From Planctomycetaceae bacterium (GTDB taxonomy: Bacteria; Planctomycetota; Planctomycetia; Pirellulales; Pirellulaceae), in contig JABJJO010000064.1 of assembly GCA_018660825.1 (NCBI GenBank), positions 1 to 62,257 on the forward strand: a DNA stretch of 62,257 bases, in the 5' to 3' direction. The translations under genes and the position numbers were made by a program. This document shows, piece after piece, positions 18,062-26,751 of this stretch. Every line of letters starts with the position of its first letter. Position 1 is the stretch's first letter. Below the pieces are notes generated by a model. The model ran no database searches. It worked only from the letters and a program-made list of their open reading frames with translations, and was not told the DNA's origin.

Positions 18062-18112
18062 AGTATGGCTTGTAAAAACAATCGCCAAACTTGACTATTA
18101 CCTAAGCGTTTC

Positions 18113-18152
18113 AAACGCCGATTATTCGCACAGCGGGTAGTCGGCGTTTTTG
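18113..18152 (+). terminator. Rho-independent terminator after the Gfo/Idh/MocA gene
   Basis: AAACGCCGA 18113-18121 pairs with TCGGCGTTT 18141-18149 over 9 bp, followed by a T-rich tail TTTTTGTTG. Closes the oxidoreductase transcript. Confidence 0.85.
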
Positions 18153-18204
18153 TTGTCTGTCACGTTGTGCCTAAAACATTACTTCATCGAAGAAAGAGAT
18201 TGCC

Positions 18205-18921
18205 TTGCCGCTTGAATTGTTGGGGGACATAAAAATATTGTATGAAGAAGGCCCATGTATGTTGGTGTACAAGCCAGGGGGTTTATTGACCCAAGCGCCA
18301 CCGCACATTGAGAGCTTAGAGTTGAAAATGAAGCGGTTTATACGAGAGCGGGACAATAAATCAGGCAAAGTCTATTTGGGTGTGCCTCATCGCTTGGATC
18401 GTCCTGTCTCGGGGGTAATGGTTTTGGCTCTGCATCAACGCGCAGCCAAACGCATTTCGGACCAATTCCAACGTCGGGACGTTAAGAAGACGTACTGGGC
18501 CTGCGTTCAGGGAGTGGAGTTACCGGAACAGGGCACGTGGGTCGACTTTATGCGCAAGGTACCAGGTGAAGCTCGCAGCGAAATATGTGACGAGGTGGCT
18601 GACGGCGCAAAACGGGCAGTGCTGCATTACCGAGTGTTACAACAGCGAGCGGATAAAAGTTGGCTTGAAATCGGGCTCGAAACGGGACGTACCCATCAAA
18701 TACGACTACAGTGTGGCTCTCGTGAAGTACCGATTGTCGGTGACTTGTTGTATGGCTCAGATCAAAAATTTGGCGAATATCACGAAGATGAAAGGCGAAG
18801 ATGCATTGCTTTACATGCTCGCCATTTGCATTTGCGGCATCCAATGGTAGATAAGTTCATAGAACAGACAGCGGAATTACCCTCGAGTTGGGAGGCGGCT
18901 CGGATTTCTTTGGCCGAGTGA
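18205..18921 (+). CDS. RluA-family pseudouridine synthase
   Basis: Converts specific uridines in rRNA or tRNA to pseudouridine. The catalytic motif is HRLDRPVSGVMV with the essential Asp, preceded by YKPGGLLTQ and followed by GRTHQIRLQ. There is no S4 domain; the 238-residue length fits the short RluA/TruC-like type. The start is a TTG with the purine-rich AAGAAAGAGA just upstream; the first internal Met (residue 19) would cut into the first strand. Specific target RNA cannot be deduced. Confidence 0.88.
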   Translation: MPLELLGDIKILYEEGPCMLVYKPGGLLTQAPPHIESLELKMKRFIRERDNKSGKVYLGVPHRLDRPVSGVMVLALHQRAAKRISDQFQRRDVKKTYWACVQGVELPEQGTWVDFMRKVPGEARSEICDEVADGAKRAVLHYRVLQQRADKSWLEIGLETGRTHQIRLQCGSREVPIVGDLLYGSDQKFGEYHEDERRRCIALHARHLHLRHPMVDKFIEQTAELPSSWEAARISLAE

Positions 18922-18967
18922 ATGATTTTGGTCAAAAAATAGGTTGATTCGGCGCCCTTTGCAACGG

Positions 18968-18996
18968 TTCTCATAACAGTACATTCACAATATAAT
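18968..18996 (+). promoter_or_regulatory. Candidate sigma-70 promoter of the mqn operon
   Basis: TATAAT at 18991-18996 is a perfect -10 box; TTCTCA at 18968-18973 is a partial -35 box with a 17-base spacer. It lies 64 bases before the mqnA start at 19060. Confidence 0.5.
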
Positions 18997-19059
18997 ACGC
19001 GCTGCATTTTGAAGATAATATGTAGTGCGTTCAATCGCTTCTTTCGGACAAAAAAATTG

Positions 19060-19851
19060 ATGACTCAGAGTCTAAGAATAGGTGCAGTTTCATATCTGAA
19101 CACCAAACCACTTGTATATGGTTTACAGCAACGGTTACCTGAAGCAAAGATCACATTTGACTTGCCAGGTCGGCTAGCGGACGATTTGGCGCGCGGTGAA
19201 CTCGATATTGCGTTGATTCCAACCGTCGAAACGTTTGATTCCCCAGGACATCAAATTTTGTCGGATGCTTGCATCGCGTGTCGCGGACCGGTCCATAGTG
19301 TTTCGCTTGTGAGTCGTTGTGCTTCTGGTGAAATTCGTACTCTAGCGCTTGATGAAGGCTCGCGTACTAGCGTGGCCTTAGTGCAAGTTCTGCTTAAAAA
19401 ACGACTTGGCATTAGACCTGAGTTACAGGGCTTTCCTATTGGGCAGTCATTACAAAAAGTCGAAGCAGATGCCGTCTTGATTATCGGTGACCGCGCTATG
19501 CACGTACCAACGGATGAGTACGAAGAAATTTGGGATCTTGGTGAACATTGGGTCGATTGGACGGGATTGCCATTTGTGTTTGCGATGTGGACAGCACGTG
19601 CCGGGATTGAACAGGATCTGTCTGAGGTTGAACGGGCGCTTTCCGCAGCCCGTGATGATGGTCTTGCTAATTTAGAAAACATTGCTGCCGCGCATGCTGA
19701 TGACCTTGGACTGTCGGTCGAACAATGCCTGACATATCTGAGAGACCATTTGCATTTTTACTTAGGCGATGCGGAACGACAGTCAATGGAGTTGTTTCGT
19801 GGCTATGTTGGTGAACTGTTTCCCGCCGCCAACCCGATCAAGTCGATATAG
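19060..19851 (+). CDS. mqnA: Chorismate dehydratase MqnA (futalosine pathway)
   Basis: First step of the futalosine route to menaquinone: dehydration of chorismate to 3-enolpyruvylbenzoate. The family signature RIGAVSYLNTKPLVYGL opens the protein, and GDLDIALIP-like ELDIALIPTVE plus VLIIGDRAM follow, the pattern of this periplasmic-binding-protein-like fold. Start ATG 19060 fits the fold; an in-frame start at 19009 would add 17 residues that do not match. mqnC begins 9 bases after the stop, so the two are cotranscribed. Confidence 0.93.
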   Translation: MTQSLRIGAVSYLNTKPLVYGLQQRLPEAKITFDLPGRLADDLARGELDIALIPTVETFDSPGHQILSDACIACRGPVHSVSLVSRCASGEIRTLALDEGSRTSVALVQVLLKKRLGIRPELQGFPIGQSLQKVEADAVLIIGDRAMHVPTDEYEEIWDLGEHWVDWTGLPFVFAMWTARAGIEQDLSEVERALSAARDDGLANLENIAAAHADDLGLSVEQCLTYLRDHLHFYLGDAERQSMELFRGYVGELFPAANPIKSI

Positions 19852-19860
19852 AGAACTATT

Positions 19861-21015
19861 ATGAGTGACATTCAGCCGATTTTAGACAAGGCCGTTGCGG
19901 GACAACGCATTTCATTGCAAGAGGGCATCTCGCTAATGCGCTCGCATGACCTCGATGCGATTGGACGAGCTGCCAACAGCGTGACGCTGCGCATGCACCC
20001 TGAATCCTACCGAACCTATAACATTGATCGAAATATCAACTACTCGAATATTTGCACGGCGGTCTGCGATTTTTGTGCGTTTTATCGAAGTCCCGGTAGC
20101 GCTGAAGGCTGGGTGCTCGAGCGGGAAGAGTTGTTAGCTAAAGTCGAAGAAACGGTTCAACTTGGCGGTGACCAAATTCTGCTTCAAGGCGGACTGCATC
20201 ATGAATATAAACTCGATTGGTATGAACAACTGTTGAGAGATATTCACCAGCGTTGTCCCAGTATCAACGTTCATGGCTTCAGCCCCCCTGAATTACATCA
20301 CTTTGCGAAACTTAATAATCTGTCTCTTAATGAAGTGTTGACTAGACTGCGGACTGCTGGATTGGGGAGCATTCCTGGTGGTGGCGCCGAGATTTTGGTA
20401 GATCGCGTGCGAGATGAAATGACGCGCGGTAAAGTTAACTCAGATGATTGGCTTGATGTGATGCGGCAATGGCACAAGATGGATGGCGTTAGCACAGCGA
20501 CGATGATGTACGGTCATGTCGAGACACTTGAGGAACGTGTCGAGCACATGGAACGAGTAAGGCAACTGCAGGATGAAACCAATGGATTCACAGCCTTTAT
20601 ATCTTGGACGTTTCAGCCAGATAACACGCCCTTAGATCACATTTCTCCCGTGGGAGCTTTTGCCTATCTAAAGGTCCAAGCGATCTCGCGATTGTTCTTG
20701 GACAATATTCCGAATATCCAATCGAGTTGGGTTACCCAGGGTTTGAAAATAGGCCAATTAGCAATGCTCTATGGCGCTAATGATATGGGAAGCTTGATGA
20801 TCGAGGAAAACGTCGTGTCTGAGGCGGGCACCGTTCATTACCTAACGTTAGATCAGATTCGTGAAGCGATCGCAGAACTTGGTTTTGCGCCGCGGCAACG
20901 TAACGTGCGGTATGAACTGTTTGACGATGAACATGAACAAATGGCGGTTGCGGCCAATCGAGCTTGGGTGGACAAGCGACAGCAATCCGAACAAGCTGTT
21001 TACCAGCTAAACTAA
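19861..21015 (+). CDS. mqnC: Cyclic dehypoxanthine futalosine synthase MqnC (radical SAM)
   Basis: Radical SAM enzyme that cyclises dehypoxanthine futalosine in menaquinone synthesis. The cluster motif CTAVCDFC gives C65, C69 and C72, within NINYSNICTAVCDFCAFYR. Further family segments: GGDQILLQGGLHHEYKLDWY, GAEILVDRVR, and SSWVTQGLKIGQ. Length 384 is typical. MqnE (aminofutalosine synthase) is similar, but the NIDRNINYSNIC segment and the neighbour mqnA favour MqnC. Confidence 0.92.
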   Translation: MSDIQPILDKAVAGQRISLQEGISLMRSHDLDAIGRAANSVTLRMHPESYRTYNIDRNINYSNICTAVCDFCAFYRSPGSAEGWVLEREELLAKVEETVQLGGDQILLQGGLHHEYKLDWYEQLLRDIHQRCPSINVHGFSPPELHHFAKLNNLSLNEVLTRLRTAGLGSIPGGGAEILVDRVRDEMTRGKVNSDDWLDVMRQWHKMDGVSTATMMYGHVETLEERVEHMERVRQLQDETNGFTAFISWTFQPDNTPLDHISPVGAFAYLKVQAISRLFLDNIPNIQSSWVTQGLKIGQLAMLYGANDMGSLMIEENVVSEAGTVHYLTLDQIREAIAELGFAPRQRNVRYELFDDEHEQMAVAANRAWVDKRQQSEQAVYQLN

Positions 21016-21097
21016 AACGCAAACGTAGAGAGTATTTCCGTTGCTCCGCCCTGTGTTCGAGCTTCAAAACGGATTTGTGAAACCAAAGGTGTTAACT

Positions 21098-21895
21098 GTG
21101 ATTGTCGTTGAAAAACTAGAAAAAACATATCCGGATCTACAGCGGGGCGCAGTATGCGCTGTCCGGGGGATCAGTTTTGTGGCCTCTCCCGGGCAGGTGT
21201 TTGGATTGCTGGGCCCCAATGGAGCAGGCAAAACGACGGTGTTACGGATGCTATCTACGATGCTTAAGCCAACAGGGGGAAAAGCGACAGTCGCGGGCTT
21301 TGATGTAGAAACACAAGCCGAAGACGTTCGCCGTCACATTGGTTTTGTGTCAGCCAACACTGCTAATTACGATCGCATGTCCGCTTTTGAAATGGTGGAG
21401 TTCTTTGGCCAGTTACATGGCCTATCGAAAGACGAATTAGCCGAGCGTAGTGAAGTTGTGTTCGAACAATTACAAATGAATGATTTTCGCGATACGACTT
21501 GCGGGAAAATGTCGACCGGCATGAAACAAAAAGTCTCGATTGCTAGGGCGATCATTCATGATCCTCCGGTATTGATTTTTGACGAAGCAACCGTTGGACT
21601 CGATGTGTTGGTAGGTCGTTCTCTGCAAAACACTGTCCTGCAGTTTAGAGATCAAGGTAAATGTATTATCTATTCGACGCATCATATGAATGAAGCGGAA
21701 AGAGTTTGCAATCATGTGGCGATTATGTACCAAGGGGACATTTTGGCTGAGGGGGGCCAGCGTGAGTTGTGTGAGCAACACGGTCAGCATAGCCTCGAAG
21801 AACTTTTTTTTGCTTTGATTGATCAACGTGATGGCCAAGAAAATAGCACGGGGTTAGTTGCTGAAGACGTATTAGCTACGGAGCAGCAACCATGA
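21098..21895 (+). CDS. ABC transporter ATP-binding protein (NatA-like)
   Basis: ATPase subunit of an ABC-2 type exporter. Walker A GPNGAGKT at residues 39-46, signature MSTGMKQKVSIARA, Walker B LIFDEATVGLD, and the H-loop STHHMNEAE. I prefer GTG 21098, with AAAGG 8-9 bases upstream; a TTG at 21041 would add 19 residues. The last four bases overlap the start of the permease gene (21892-21895), so the pair is coupled. Resembles NatA of Na+ export systems, but the substrate is unknown. Confidence 0.88.
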   Translation: MIVVEKLEKTYPDLQRGAVCAVRGISFVASPGQVFGLLGPNGAGKTTVLRMLSTMLKPTGGKATVAGFDVETQAEDVRRHIGFVSANTANYDRMSAFEMVEFFGQLHGLSKDELAERSEVVFEQLQMNDFRDTTCGKMSTGMKQKVSIARAIIHDPPVLIFDEATVGLDVLVGRSLQNTVLQFRDQGKCIIYSTHHMNEAERVCNHVAIMYQGDILAEGGQRELCEQHGQHSLEELFFALIDQRDGQENSTGLVAEDVLATEQQP

Positions 21896-24117
21896 ATTGG
21901 ACGAACGTAAAACGAATATTCAATCGCGAAATACGTGATCAATTGCGTGACCGTCGTACACTATTTACGACGTTGATTTTGCCGCTGATGATGTACCCCA
22001 TCTTAGGCCTGCTAATGCTGCAGGTCGCCCAGTTTGTAAGCGAGACGTCAAGTAAAGTGCAGGTTATTGGCAGGGATTCGATAGCCGAACTGCCAGAGTT
22101 GTTCGTTGATGGAAAATTTACTAGCACGCATGCTTCGGCAGAGGCCAAACTACTAGATTTAGAATTTTCTCATGGTAACGAACATTCCACAGCGGAACTG
22201 GTTTATGAGCATGCAAAAGACTTAGTGGATGCCGATGAGTTCGACGCAGTCATTGTATTTCCCGCAGATATGCAGGCCTATATCTTAGCGCTGCGGCAGG
22301 AAGTGATGACGGCAAGAGAAAATGATGCAGCAGCGGTTGAGGATGTGGAACAAGTTGGCGGCGGACGCAAGTCGAATGACGCTGTTTTGTTACAGGGGCC
22401 ACGAATTGTATTCAATTCAGTGGATGATAAATCAAAAATTGCTTACAAACGGATTACTAATGTGCTTGAAAGTTGGCAATCAAGTATCAAACAAACACTT
22501 TTTCAAGCGGGTAATATTCCGCTGAAGATCGCTGACCCGATTACAATTGTCGATCGTGATACCGCTCCGGTCGAAAGCCGTAACGCAGCAATTTGGGCAA
22601 GCATTATTCCCATGATGTTATTGATGTGGACTTTGTCCGGGGCATTCTATCCCGCTGTAGATCTCTGCGCCGGTGAAAAGGAACGTGGAACGTTGGAAAC
22701 GCTACTGTGTGGTCCGGCAAAACGTCTCGAAATTGTGGCGGGCAAACTCCTGACTATTATGACTTTCAGCTTCTTTACATCGCTATTTAACCTAATCAGT
22801 ATCGCCTTTACCGGTGTCTTTCTGATTGGCAGAATGATGCCTGAAGGTAGCCCGCTACAAGAACGATTAGGCACCGTTCCTGGTTGGAGTATTCTTTGGA
22901 GCTTAGTAGTACTCGTACCGCTAGTTGCGATGTTCAGTGCATTGGCGCTCTCAGCCGCTACGTTTGCTCGCAGTAGCAAAGAAGGGCAGTATTACATGAT
23001 GCCGCTTTTGATTTTGTGTATGCCGTTGATGATGATAAGCATGATTCCCAGTGTCGAATTAGATTTGGGCACCAGCTTAATCCCCGTCGCAGGAGCGGCT
23101 TTACTATTGCGGAATTTGATTGAATCTCAATTTAGTGTGGCTATTAGATTTGCATTGCCTGTGGTGGCTAGCAGTCTGTTCTGTTGTTACTTAGCGCTCC
23201 GCTGGGCAACTGCACAGTTTAACAGTGAAAGCGTGTTGTTTCGGGAAAGTGAAAAATGGGATGTTAAATTGTGGCTGTTACAGTTGCTGAAAACTCCCCG
23301 TGTTGCCCCCACTGCCGGCATGGCAATTTGCTTTGCGTTATTTGTGTTGATCTTGCGATTCTTTGCAAATTTCGTCGCGCCCGATGCGACAAATTGGTCA
23401 GGGTTTCTCTTGAATAATAGTGTCGCTTTAATACTTACGGTCGGTGTCCCAGCTATATTGGCCGCTGTATTTCTGACAACTAATCTATGGGACACGCTCA
23501 ATATCCGCAGCGTGTCGTTGCCAGTGTTGGTGATTGCATTGTTGTTGCCCTTTTCATTACAACCGATTATCAGTTGGTTTGGTGTGGTGATAGCAGAAAT
23601 ATATCCCATTAGTCCAAGTATGTTGGCTGGCTTGGAAGGCTTGGAAAAAATGTTCGACGCCGCTCCCTGGTGGTGGATGCTATTGGCGATGGCGGCAGTG
23701 CCAGCAGTGTTTGAAGAATTGGCATTTCGAGGGTTTATGCTTTCAGGACTCAGATCGGAAACCAAAGACTGGACAGCGATTTTTATTACCGCTGCCTTTT
23801 TCGGCATTACTCATGGGATTCTTCAACAATCTTTAAATGCCGGAATGATTGGAGTTTTACTAGGGTATGTGGCAGTCCGTACGAATAGTATTATTCCGAC
23901 AATCATCATTCACTTTTTGCACAATGGTTTGGTGGTTGTTCTTAGTAAATTCTCCGCCAGCCAAGAATGGCTGCAAACACTTCAGGTTGAATATGCCGAG
24001 ATTGGGGCTATTTACAGCCCGCTTGTGACCGTTGTCGCCACAATAGTTACCTTGGCGTTGCTGTTCGCGCTTCACCGCTTAACGGTAGTTCAACCTTCAT
24101 TAACGGATACCGCATAA
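21892..24117 (+). CDS. ABC-2 permease fused to CPBP (Abi) intramembrane metalloprotease
   Basis: Two-part membrane protein of 741 residues. Residues 1-440 form a NatB-like ABC-2 permease with an N-terminal membrane helix, a large extracytoplasmic loop, and GEKERGTLETLLCGPA after the second helix. Residues about 495-735 are a CPBP protease/Abi domain with the diagnostic EELAFRG (E608, E609, R613), FGITHGILQQ and a HFLHNG motif, all catalytic-type residues present. The fusion recurs in planctomycetes by my recollection. Overlaps the ATPase gene and abuts the next gene with no gap. Confidence 0.85.
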   Translation: MNWTNVKRIFNREIRDQLRDRRTLFTTLILPLMMYPILGLLMLQVAQFVSETSSKVQVIGRDSIAELPELFVDGKFTSTHASAEAKLLDLEFSHGNEHSTAELVYEHAKDLVDADEFDAVIVFPADMQAYILALRQEVMTARENDAAAVEDVEQVGGGRKSNDAVLLQGPRIVFNSVDDKSKIAYKRITNVLESWQSSIKQTLFQAGNIPLKIADPITIVDRDTAPVESRNAAIWASIIPMMLLMWTLSGAFYPAVDLCAGEKERGTLETLLCGPAKRLEIVAGKLLTIMTFSFFTSLFNLISIAFTGVFLIGRMMPEGSPLQERLGTVPGWSILWSLVVLVPLVAMFSALALSAATFARSSKEGQYYMMPLLILCMPLMMISMIPSVELDLGTSLIPVAGAALLLRNLIESQFSVAIRFALPVVASSLFCCYLALRWATAQFNSESVLFRESEKWDVKLWLLQLLKTPRVAPTAGMAICFALFVLILRFFANFVAPDATNWSGFLLNNSVALILTVGVPAILAAVFLTTNLWDTLNIRSVSLPVLVIALLLPFSLQPIISWFGVVIAEIYPISPSMLAGLEGLEKMFDAAPWWWMLLAMAAVPAVFEELAFRGFMLSGLRSETKDWTAIFITAAFFGITHGILQQSLNAGMIGVLLGYVAVRTNSIIPTIIIHFLHNGLVVVLSKFSASQEWLQTLQVEYAEIGAIYSPLVTVVATIVTLALLFALHRLTVVQPSLTDTA

Positions 24118-25323
24118 ATGTCAGTCTATCGCGCTCGCTGGGTGCTGCCGATATCTGCGCCTCCTATGGAAAACGGCTGGGTTAGTTGTCATCAGGGAAT
24201 GATTACATCCCTCGGGCAGGGCAGCGTTGCTGAGGAGATAATTGACCTGGGGAATGTTGCGATTATTCCAGGCCTAATTAATGCACATACGCATCTTGAA
24301 TTTAGCAATCTTGGTTCACCTTTAGACGCGGGCGCTGGGCGTTTCGCAGACTGGATTCAGGCGGTGCTGGACTATCGCGCCAGTTCAGAGATTGGTACAG
24401 GTGTGATCGCCTCAGGATTGGCACAATCCAGCGCGTCCGGTGTTGGGGCGATTGGCGAAATCTCGACGTTCGATGCGTCTAATGAATTGGCGAGCGAATA
24501 CCAAGAAAGTGTCGAGGAATTGGTAGTGTATCGTGAATCGATTGGGCTTTCTAAAATTCGTGTGGCCGAATTGTTGGAACAAGCCGAAACGCACATCAAT
24601 GCGGCTCAGTCAAAAAAATGGCACGCAGGTTTAAGCCCGCATGCACCTTACACCGTTCACGGAGATTTGCTCTCCGGTTTGTGTTCTCTGAGTGCCGCAC
24701 ACCAGGTTCCGCTAGCGATGCACTTGGCGGAGACCTTGGAAGAGATTGAACTGCTAGAAATGGGGACAGGCCCGTTGCGTGAATTGTTGCAACGGTTAGA
24801 TGTTTGGGACGTTGTTGGGATCCAATCGCCCGGTTCGATACAGGCCTACTTAGAGGAATTGAGTAAATGCTGGCGTGCCGCGATCATCCATGGGAACTAC
24901 CTAGTGGCAGACCATCAAAGCTTCATTGGGCAACATCGGGATGTGATGTCTGTAGTGTTTTGTCCACGAACACACTCCTATTTTGGGCACTCAGAGTATC
25001 CACTTGAAAAGATGCTAGCTGCTAATGTGCGAGTTGCCTTAGGGACGGATTCGCGCGCATCGAATCCCGATCTATCAATGATCACAGAACTAGGTTTTGT
25101 TGCCGAGGAATTCCCAAACGTTTCAGCAGAACAACTGTTGGTTTCAGCGACCTACGCTGGTGCTTATGCATTGGGACTGGAACAACTTGTTGGAGCCATT
25201 GCTGTGGGTGCTAGTTCGCGATTGTTAACCGTGCCCTGTGGCGATGCTACGCTGGACAACGTTTATCAACAAGTGCTTGAAAACCTAAATGAGTTTTCCC
25301 ATTTGCGATGCGATCAAATGTAA
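24118..25323 (+). CDS. Amidohydrolase, probable aminodeoxyfutalosine deaminase
   Basis: COG0402-type metal-dependent deaminase. The metal-binding NAHTHLEF (H57, H59), later MHLAETLEE, IHGNYL, and GTDSRASNPDL with the catalytic Asp are all present. Length 401. It starts on the base after the previous stop codon, so it is the last gene of the mqnA-mqnC-natA-permease run. Distant members of this family deaminate 6-amino-6-deoxyfutalosine in the futalosine pathway; the neighbours make that role likely, but a general guanine/SAH deaminase is possible. Confidence 0.75.
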   Translation: MSVYRARWVLPISAPPMENGWVSCHQGMITSLGQGSVAEEIIDLGNVAIIPGLINAHTHLEFSNLGSPLDAGAGRFADWIQAVLDYRASSEIGTGVIASGLAQSSASGVGAIGEISTFDASNELASEYQESVEELVVYRESIGLSKIRVAELLEQAETHINAAQSKKWHAGLSPHAPYTVHGDLLSGLCSLSAAHQVPLAMHLAETLEEIELLEMGTGPLRELLQRLDVWDVVGIQSPGSIQAYLEELSKCWRAAIIHGNYLVADHQSFIGQHRDVMSVVFCPRTHSYFGHSEYPLEKMLAANVRVALGTDSRASNPDLSMITELGFVAEEFPNVSAEQLLVSATYAGAYALGLEQLVGAIAVGASSRLLTVPCGDATLDNVYQQVLENLNEFSHLRCDQM

Positions 25324-25353
25324 GCCTTTGAGTGGTTTGAGGCTGTCCGTAAT

Positions 25354-26217
25354 TTAGAGTCGACAGTTATTGATCGGAGTTTCGAGGATTGCCGATGCTT
25401 GGATTTCTTCCAGTTGATCCATTACGGTAGTGATTTCACTACTCTTTACCATTACCCGAACCGCACTCCATTGTTGGTCATCCAGTGGAGTAATTGTGGG
25501 GGATTTGAATCCAGGGGTGATTTTTAACGCTGCCTCAAGATTTTCTTGCGGGATGTTGTATTCCAATAGTGAATAGCCTCGGGCAATAACGACGCCTTCG
25601 AGACGACGAATGACCCGCTGTGCCATTTCACTGTGACGCTGTTGTTTGTTCTGAATGAGGACGGTCTCATATTGACCGATTTCATGGGCGATTTTTAAGC
25701 GATTGGCCGCCAGTGTACTTCCGGTTTCGACAAGGTCAACGATGACGTCGGCGATGCCCAAGGCGATCATGATTTCTACGCTACCACTTAACGGAACGAG
25801 ATGAGCGACTGCGTTATGCTCTGCCAAAAAGTTCGTGGTTACGTTGGTGAAACTTGTAGCAATGCGTTGGCCATCAAGTTGATTCGGATCGTTGAACTCA
25901 AGGTCATCGGGTACGCATATAGCAAGTCGACATTTGCCAACGTTTAATGACAAGCGTGTATCGACATCTACATTCGCTTCGGCAACCAAGTCAGAGCCAG
26001 TAATCCCCATGTCGATAGCACCCTCGGCGCACAATACAGGGATGTCATCGGTGCGTAAAAATATGATATCGATAGGCAGGCCTCGAACCTTAGCAAACAA
26101 GGATCGATTCTGACGTCGAAAGCGAATGCCCGCTTCTTTGAGCAGTTCGATTGCGAGGTCCGATAGACGACCTTTGCTAGGTAGTCCAATGCGTATGTTA
26201 TGGTCAGGAGTAGTCAT
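25354..26217 (-). CDS. hisG: ATP phosphoribosyltransferase, long form
   Basis: First enzyme of histidine synthesis, joining ATP and PRPP. The N-terminal RIGLPSKGRLSD motif, GITGSDLV, and the PRPP-binding DVIVDLVETGSTLAANRLK are clear. The 287-residue length and the C-terminal domain (from about 212) show the long, histidine-feedback-inhibited HisG that works without HisZ. It follows hisE by 30 bases. Confidence 0.95.
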   Translation of the reverse strand: MTTPDHNIRIGLPSKGRLSDLAIELLKEAGIRFRRQNRSLFAKVRGLPIDIIFLRTDDIPVLCAEGAIDMGITGSDLVAEANVDVDTRLSLNVGKCRLAICVPDDLEFNDPNQLDGQRIATSFTNVTTNFLAEHNAVAHLVPLSGSVEIMIALGIADVIVDLVETGSTLAANRLKIAHEIGQYETVLIQNKQQRHSEMAQRVIRRLEGVVIARGYSLLEYNIPQENLEAALKITPGFKSPTITPLDDQQWSAVRVMVKSSEITTVMDQLEEIQASAILETPINNCRL

Positions 26218-26247
26218 GGATTTGTTGTAATTTGAGAGACTGGTTTG

Positions 26248-26586
26248 TTAGTCGTTGGTGCGGGCTGATTTTTCGTCGAGTCCCGAAACTCCAAAGCGAC
26301 GTCCTAATTCGGCTTCTATTTCCTGTATGTGTATTGTTTGGTGGCCCAGTAGTACCATTAGGTGGAACAATAGATCGGCGGCTTCATGGATTAGGTGATC
26401 GCGCCCACTTGAGCCGTCTTCCATGGCCGCTTCTACTACTTCTTGGGCTTCCTCAATGATTTTTTCATTAATATGCGGGACACCCCCGGCAAACAATTGC
26501 GTTGTGTAGGAGTTTTCGGGGAGCGTTTGGCGGCGATCCTCGATAACATCCATCAACTGATGCAAAATATTGGGCACGGAGTTCAA
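26248..26586 (-). CDS. hisE: Phosphoribosyl-ATP pyrophosphatase
   Basis: Second step of histidine synthesis, hydrolysing phosphoribosyl-ATP to phosphoribosyl-AMP. MazG-like all-alpha fold with the metal-binding EEAQEVVEAA and HEAADLLFHLMVLL motifs. Length 112 shows a stand-alone HisE, not a HisIE fusion. First gene of a hisE-hisG pair; the rest of the his genes are not here. Confidence 0.95.
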   Translation of the reverse strand: MNSVPNILHQLMDVIEDRRQTLPENSYTTQLFAGGVPHINEKIIEEAQEVVEAAMEDGSSGRDHLIHEAADLLFHLMVLLGHQTIHIQEIEAELGRRFGVSGLDEKSARTND

Positions 26587-26751
26587 TTGTGAGTTTCCCT
26601 TTACAGGAGTTGGAATTCATACAACGATGATGGCACGATTGCCGATACAGGTTTTATCCTAAACAGAGTAGTCAAAACTGGCAATTGCTGGTTAATGACT
26701 AGCGAGCAATGTTAAGTAAATCAACGTACTCGACGGTGAGTTATAGCGATT

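Noticed and set aside
19861-21015. MqnE rather than MqnC
   Set aside because: The Cys-motif context and adjacency to mqnA fit MqnC better; the two families are similar, so some doubt remains.
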